From the NCBI GenBank assembly GCA_910580235.1, contig CAJTVU010000007.1, positions 1 through 64,000 on the forward strand: DNA of 64,000 nucleotides. Direction: 5' to 3'. Positions 60,237 to 64,000 of this stretch are shown one piece after another; positions within the stretch are counted from its first letter, which is position 1, and every line of letters starts with the position of its first letter. Position numbers and translations under genes: made by a program. The notes beneath the pieces are model-generated. The model searched no databases, was not told the DNA's origin, and saw nothing but the letters and a program-made list of their open reading frames with translations. Origin of the DNA: an uncultured Dorea sp. (lineage in GTDB: Bacteria > Bacillota > Clostridia > Lachnospirales > Lachnospiraceae).

Positions 60237-60977
60237 ATGTCATTGACATTTGGCGAAAAAATAAAAGAAGCCAGAAAGCAAAAAAACTTAACTCAAAAAC
60301 AACTGGCTGATTTAATAGGAGCTGCACATAATTCAATAAGTGACTGGGAGAATAACAAAAACAAACCAGACCCTGATACGATTGAACTATTGTGTGGAGT
60401 GCTAAAAATCACGCCAAATTATTTATTAGCTTCAACAGAAGATGACTTTTCCCCAAAAGAAAAGTTGCTTATAAAAAAATACCGCTTCATCTCCGCCCAC
60501 TCCCCAGATGGGGCAAAAGCGGTTGATGCGGTACTGGATAGGGAATATGCCGTAGCCGAACAGCTTCAAGGAAAGGATGTCCGAATCAAAGAACTAGAAA
60601 TGAAGCTTATCCCCAAGCGCATACTCGCCTATTATGGCAAAATTGCCGCCGCTGGGAAGAGCTACGGCTTTGATGATGTGATCGTCGGAACGATTGAATG
60701 TCCCTTGACAGATGAAAGCCAAAACGCTGATTATGCTATCGGGGTAAGCGGCAATTCCATGGAGCCTACATTCTATGATGGCGATATAGTTTATGTAAAG
60801 AAAGGCATTCGCCCGGGAATTGGGGATATCGGCATCTTCCAGAAAGATAATTGCATCTATATAAAAGAAGTAGGCGAAGACGAACTGACTTCCCACAATG
60901 CAAAATATAAGCCACTTGTGAATAATGGGGATATCGTGTGCCTAGGAAAAGTAATTGGAAAAGTTGAAGGAGATTAA
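60237..60977 (+). CDS. CI-like phage repressor (XRE HTH plus S24/LexA-like domain)
   Basis: 246-aa repressor. HTH at 8-63 (NLTQKQLADLIGAAHNSISDWENN); self-cleavage site Ala139-Gly140 in IAAAGKS; catalytic Ser174 in SGNSMEPTFYDGD; Lys210 in CIYIKEV. RecA-stimulated autocleavage would induce the prophage. AAAGGTGG upstream. A type I-C CRISPR repeat begins 9 bp after the stop, so both likely share the CI transcript. Confidence 0.93.
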   Translation: MSLTFGEKIKEARKQKNLTQKQLADLIGAAHNSISDWENNKNKPDPDTIELLCGVLKITPNYLLASTEDDFSPKEKLLIKKYRFISAHSPDGAKAVDAVLDREYAVAEQLQGKDVRIKELEMKLIPKRILAYYGKIAAAGKSYGFDDVIVGTIECPLTDESQNADYAIGVSGNSMEPTFYDGDIVYVKKGIRPGIGDIGIFQKDNCIYIKEVGEDELTSHNAKYKPLVNNGDIVCLGKVIGKVEGD

Positions 60978-60986
60978 ACCGCTTCG

Positions 60987-61019
60987 GTCGCTCCCTTCGC
61001 GGGGAGCGTGGATTGAAAT
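60987..61019 (+). CRISPR. Solitary type I-C CRISPR repeat
   Basis: A single 33-nt unit that begins GTCGCTCCC and ends GGATTGAAAT, the pattern of clostridial type I-C repeats. The hairpin CGCTCCC (60989-60995) and GGGAGCG (61002-61008) encloses TTCGCG, and the 11 nt TGGATTGAAAT after the stem equals the Cas5d crRNA 5' handle. No second repeat within the next 100 bp, no cas genes nearby. It is downstream of CI and upstream of DUF3800. Candidate RNA anti-CRISPR or mini-CRISPR. Confidence 0.85.
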
Positions 61020-61115
61020 ATGTGTCTATCGTATCAGGACGAACACTGGGCTGGTACTGGGAAATAATGGGAATGAATGAGAAAGAACTACGAAAGAGAA
61101 AGAGAGGAATAAACT

Positions 61116-61856
61116 ATGGCAATTGCTACGCTATATATTGACGAGGCGGGGGATCTTGGCATCAATCGGGGATCAGACTGGTTCGTTTTAGCCGGCGTTC
61201 TAATTGATAAATCCGAAGAGCCCCATATCCAAAGCGTTCTCCGAAACATTAAATCTAAAACGAACATTAATGAAATCCATCTTCGGAAAATGCAAAGCTT
61301 TGATAAAAAAGCATATGCCGTTGCAGAACTCTCAAAATGTAAGTTTGAGTATATAACTATCATCGTAGATACTAACAAATTAAATATAGCAAAGCTGTAC
61401 GAGAACTATACAGAAAAGCCAAGCATTCTTTCGTATAACCATGTATGCCGGTATTTACTGGAACGTGCTTCTTGGCTTCTTCGGGACACTGGCCGAACTG
61501 CTGACATCATGCTTTCAAGCAGAGGGACATCCCGAGACGCAGACCTTATCTCTTACATAAAAAATAAGCTCATACCTTTTGAAAGGAATGAAGTCAGTAA
61601 CTGTTTTGAAAAGGTAATCGCAAAACCTGCCGCTTCTTGGGATATGCTACAGTTAGCAGATGTATGCGCTTCATCGATGTATAATATGCATCAAATAAAC
61701 GCTTTGGGGCATACGACTCCTTGCTACACTTACAGATTGTATAGTCACTTATATAGATATAAAGGAACTCTCCTGAGGTATGGAATAAAGTATTATGATG
61801 ATTCTATGATCCCTGGCAAAAATTATTTCATAAAAAATAGTTTTTGTCAGAGATAG
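61116..61856 (+). CDS. DUF3800 domain protein
   Basis: 246-aa protein with the hallmark YIDEAGDLGINRGSDWFVL near the start, an RNase H-like acidic motif, and a C-terminal DMLQLADVCASSMYNMHQ. DUF3800 proteins are common in mobile and defence contexts; activity is unproven. AGAGAGGAA upstream. Follows the CI gene and the CRISPR repeat with no terminator between, and its 3' end faces the structured RNA on the other strand. Confidence 0.85.
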   Translation: MAIATLYIDEAGDLGINRGSDWFVLAGVLIDKSEEPHIQSVLRNIKSKTNINEIHLRKMQSFDKKAYAVAELSKCKFEYITIIVDTNKLNIAKLYENYTEKPSILSYNHVCRYLLERASWLLRDTGRTADIMLSSRGTSRDADLISYIKNKLIPFERNEVSNCFEKVIAKPAASWDMLQLADVCASSMYNMHQINALGHTTPCYTYRLYSHLYRYKGTLLRYGIKYYDDSMIPGKNYFIKNSFCQR

Positions 61857-61942
61857 GAAAAAGAAAAAACCCCCAGTGCGACTTCCACAGGTCAAGCCTG
61901 CTGGTGATTACACCCTCGCATTCTCTGGCGGCGTTTTTTCTA
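61857..61942 (-). ncRNA. Structured small RNA, about 85 nt
   Basis: From the promoter at 61949-61977 the RNA starts near 61942 and ends in a U-tract next to the DUF3800 stop. It folds as a rod: AAAAAAC and CCAG pair with CTGG and GTTTTTT; TGCGA pairs with TCGCA; inside are GGTG-TAAT-CACC and CAGG-CTTGA-CCTG. No ORF of its own; the frame running through it looks spurious. Antisense to nothing but the DUF3800 3' end. The rest of 61943-62181 has no gene. Confidence 0.65.
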
Positions 61943-61948
61943 TAATCC

Positions 61949-61990
61949 ATTATACGAAATCTCCGTCTTTTTGTCAACAAACATTTGTTC
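61949..61990 (-). promoter_or_regulatory. Promoter of the small RNA with a LexA-like box
   Basis: Minus strand TTGACA (61972-61977), 17-bp spacer, TATAAT (61949-61954): full consensus. A LexA-like box, GAACAAATGTTT (61979-61990), lies 1 bp upstream of the -35. Confidence 0.75.
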
Positions 61991-62181
61991 TTATCGAGGC
62001 TAAGCTTAATTAGAAAGGACATAAAAACGCGCCCCCTGCCGCTCAGCAGCAAAGGGGACGACTTTACCATACGATGCCTAGGACAACGATATGGCTTCCC
62101 AACCAAGGCCATTATATCACATCCTTCCGGCATCTGTACAGGTGTTATTTTTATACCCATTTTAAAGGAGGATGATGAGAC

Positions 62182-63312
62182 ATGGCCAGAAGAAAGAAGC
62201 ATCCACGGCTGCCAAACGGATATGGTAGCATCAAGTATTTAGGGAAGAACCGGCGCAACCCTTATGGGGTCTATCCCCCGGTAAAGGAATACGACCTCGA
62301 CGGGAAGGCTATCGCACAGCCAGCCATCTGCTATGTAGACGACTGGATGAAAGGCTTTGCCGTGCTTACCGCATACCATGCCGGGACATATACTCCAGGA
62401 TTGGAATGTGATCTAGGCGCTAGAGAGGAGGCCTCTCTGATAAGCCTTTCTGGCCGTATTCTGGCCGATTATAACCGAAGCAAGGGAATTACGGCTAAGA
62501 AGGGGAAGACGTTTAAAGAGGTGTATAGCGAGTTCTACCGGTGGAAATATGAAGGTCTTAAAGAATACTCAGAGGCATCTAAGAATTCATCCCGAGCCGC
62601 ATTCAGGAACTGCAGCGCGCTGCACGATCGTGTATTTGACGAATTACGGTATAAGGATCTGCAAGATGTCGTCGACAACTGCTCCCTGAAGCATGCCAGC
62701 CTGGAGCTGATCGTTTCTCTTTTCAAACAAATGTACAAATATGCTGATATGCATGAATATGTGAGAAAGAATTACGCGGAACATGTTACGATCACAAAGA
62801 GCGATGATGACGAGCATGGAGTCCCATTTTCTCCAAATGAGCTTAAATTATTTTGGGAGAACAAGGAGGATCCTATAGCGGAAATGATTCTGATCATGTG
62901 CTATTCCGGCTATCGCATCTCCGCATACAAAACATTAGAAGTTAACATAAAAGAAAAATATTTCCGCGGCGGCGTTAAGACTCAGGCAGGAAAGGGCCGC
63001 ATTGTTCCGATCCACTCTGCAATATTGCCATTAGTTATACGCCGGATAAGCAGGATGGGGCATATATTGCCATTTTCTACATCAAAATTTAGAAGCGAGA
63101 TGCACACATTTATCAAATCTAAAGGAATGGCCAGCCACACTCCCCACGATTGCCGCCATACCTTCTCCATGCTGTGCGAAAAATATGGAGTGAACGAGAA
63201 TGACCGGAAGCGGATGCTTGGACACAAATTCGGCGATATAACCAATGATGTATATGGCCACAGGGGAATGGAGGATCTTCGGAAAGAGATAGAGAAGATC
63301 AAGGCTCCTTAG
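62182..63312 (+). CDS. int: Tyrosine recombinase integrase
   Basis: 376-aa site-specific recombinase. Catalytic residues Arg245 (YSGYRISAY), His322/Arg325 (HTPHDCRHTFSM), His348 (MLGHKF) and Tyr358 (NDVYGHR). The N-terminal 100 residues form the AP2-like arm-binding part and a SAM-like core-binding domain (about 108-200). AAAGGAGG precedes. Its stop is 1 bp before attR, typical of phage integrase genes next to the attachment site. Confidence 0.96.
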   Translation: MARRKKHPRLPNGYGSIKYLGKNRRNPYGVYPPVKEYDLDGKAIAQPAICYVDDWMKGFAVLTAYHAGTYTPGLECDLGAREEASLISLSGRILADYNRSKGITAKKGKTFKEVYSEFYRWKYEGLKEYSEASKNSSRAAFRNCSALHDRVFDELRYKDLQDVVDNCSLKHASLELIVSLFKQMYKYADMHEYVRKNYAEHVTITKSDDDEHGVPFSPNELKLFWENKEDPIAEMILIMCYSGYRISAYKTLEVNIKEKYFRGGVKTQAGKGRIVPIHSAILPLVIRRISRMGHILPFSTSKFRSEMHTFIKSKGMASHTPHDCRHTFSMLCEKYGVNENDRKRMLGHKFGDITNDVYGHRGMEDLRKEIEKIKAP

Positions 63313-63313
63313 A

Positions 63314-63342
63314 TTTGTTGCTAACGTGTTGCTAATAAAACA
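63314..63342. other. attR
   Basis: 29-bp repeat identical to 17805-17833, starting one base after the integrase stop codon. It marks the right end of the prophage. Confidence 0.92.
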
Positions 63343-63343
63343 C

Positions 63344-63367
63344 TCTAACGCATTGCAATGCGTTAGA
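63344..63367. repeat. 24-bp perfect palindrome beside attR
   Basis: TCTAACGCATTG followed by its exact complement, in the chromosome two bases after attR. It could be an operator or terminator of the ancestral locus. Confidence 0.6.
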
Positions 63368-63555
63368 ATATGTATTAAAATATACCACCTAAAACCGTTG
63401 TAAAATAAGGGTTTCGGCGAATATCTCAATAAAATCAATAACTTCAGGAAAATCTATTTTTTTAAATATTTCTTAATATCTGCCCCTTGTTATTTCTCTC
63501 TTTTATATAGTACAATTAAAGGCACATTATTACTATATTCTGGAGGCTTAAGACA

Positions 63556-64000
63556 ATGGATACGATCTGGGAGCGACGCAGGAAACGGATTTTTGAGATT
63601 ATAGAAGTGGGTTCGGACTTTGACTTTCAGAGCCGGGGATATGATCTTATAAACGCCGCCGCGATTATATTGAATCTTACTGTCAGCATCCTGTATACAT
63701 TCGAAAACTTGCGGATGCAGTACAGTACTATCTTTTTTAGCATAGAGGCCGTCACAGTGGCCTTCTTCTGCGTGGATTACATATTGCGGATCTGGACGGC
63801 AAAGTACCTCTACCAGAACCTTTCCGAGCCGCGCGCTATCCGCAGATATGCTCTGTCTTTCACAGGAGCCGTCGACCTTCTGTCGTTCCTCCCTTACTAC
63901 CTCCCAGTCTTCCTCCCAGCTGGGGCGGTCGCCTTCCGGCTCCTTCGGATCGCGCGGATCTTCCGCCTCTTCCGCATCAATGCATATTATGATTCTTTAA
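63556..64000 (+). CDS. Voltage-gated ion (potassium) channel, partial at window end
   Basis: First 148 codons of an ion transport protein. Four hydrophobic segments are visible: AAAIILNLTVSILYTF (S1), FFSIEAVTVAFFCVDYI (S2), DLLSFLPYYLPVFL (S3) and the arginine-rich S4 FRLLRIARIFRLFRI. The pore lies beyond the window. GGAGG upstream of the ATG. It is the chromosomal gene to the right of the prophage. Confidence 0.85.
   Translation, partial: MDTIWERRRKRIFEIIEVGSDFDFQSRGYDLINAAAIILNLTVSILYTFENLRMQYSTIFFSIEAVTVAFFCVDYILRIWTAKYLYQNLSEPRAIRRYALSFTGAVDLLSFLPYYLPVFLPAGAVAFRLLRIARIFRLFRINAYYDSL

Larger units (their letters stand above)
17805..63342. mobile_element. Complete tailed-phage prophage (siphovirus-like), 45.5 kb
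   Basis: Bounded by a 29-bp perfect repeat. It contains integrase, CI-like repressor, replication and recombination genes, terminase, portal, capsid, tail, tape measure, holin and endolysin in the usual order. The Gp15/Gp20/Minor_capsid families and a TP901-type tape measure with Dit indicate a long non-contractile tail. The structural genes look intact, so it may be inducible. It sits in an intergenic region between divergent chromosomal genes. Confidence 0.95.

Noticed and set aside
60900..61115. A CRISPR array
   Set aside because: Only one repeat; no second copy or degenerate repeat at the expected spacing.
61828..62202. Minus-strand frame of 124 codons next to int
   Set aside because: Runs through a promoter, a structured RNA and hairpins and has no ribosome site; the RNA interpretation explains the segment better.
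17805..63342. Diversity-generating retroelement for tail fibre variation
   Set aside because: No reverse transcriptase gene and no template/variable repeat pair seen.

Overview
The window is a Gram-positive, moderate-GC clostridial chromosome segment, most likely Lachnospiraceae. I infer this from the strong AGGAGG-type ribosome sites, the selenium (Sec) operon, the rubredoxin, the proline racemase and the Firmicutes-type phage families. A group such as Clostridium scindens/hylemonae or Dorea would fit, but the sequence alone does not prove the species. A 45.5 kb tailed-phage prophage occupies 17805-63342, between a 29-bp perfect direct repeat (attL/attR).

Chromosome, left flank (1-17.8 kb). 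tRNA-Sec (selC) is followed by a proline racemase gene and a TetR regulator with a candidate operator. A long minus-strand selenium block follows: yedF, selD, selA, selB, a LysR regulator, a cysteine desulfurase-like enzyme, the YedE transporter, a TusA-like protein and a DUF3343 protein. selD is itself a selenoprotein gene, with an in-frame TGA at codon 16 and a bacterial SECIS hairpin just after it. Next come a PHP phosphoesterase, a class I methyltransferase, rubredoxin, two small proteins and a three-gene MacB-like ABC export operon. To the right of the prophage the chromosome resumes with the start of a voltage-gated ion-channel gene.

Prophage layout. Transcription of structural and lytic genes is on the minus strand, from right to left: RinA-like activator (46.9-47.4 kb), terminase, portal, minor capsid, scaffold, capsid, connectors, tail, tape measure, baseplate, holin and endolysin (down to 19.1 kb). 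DNA metabolism genes (47.9-56.5 kb) include two methylases, a DUF4373-type replication protein, RusA, a Rad52/Sak3-like annealing protein and DUF1351. The regulatory region (56.6-61 kb) holds many small XRE and ribbon-helix-helix regulators, a LexA-like CI repressor and two divergent promoter/operator switches. The tyrosine integrase ends against attR.

Cargo. Several lysogen-type modules interrupt the phage genes. (1) One type I-C CRISPR repeat lies just after the CI stop codon, followed by a DUF3800 gene and, on the other strand, a promoter-equipped structured RNA; this could be an RNA anti-CRISPR or mini-CRISPR locus. (2) A P22 immI-like unit has an Arc-like RHH gene, an AntA/B antirepressor and a promoter-to-terminator small RNA antisense to the region between them, next to an XRE gene. 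(3) A HipA-like kinase/DUF3037 pair has its own promoter. (4) A minor capsid protein ends in a polymorphic-toxin type 50 domain, with small acidic genes downstream. (5) A 331-aa protein (315 aa from the chosen start) and a membrane protein lie under a LexA-box promoter. (6) A holin-like type I toxin has an antisense RNA. (7) A Spo0A C-terminal-domain protein is present. (8) The capsid gene has an A7 slippery site that would fuse a C-terminal Ig-like domain to it.

All family names come from reading the translated sequence and from memory of the families; no database search was run.
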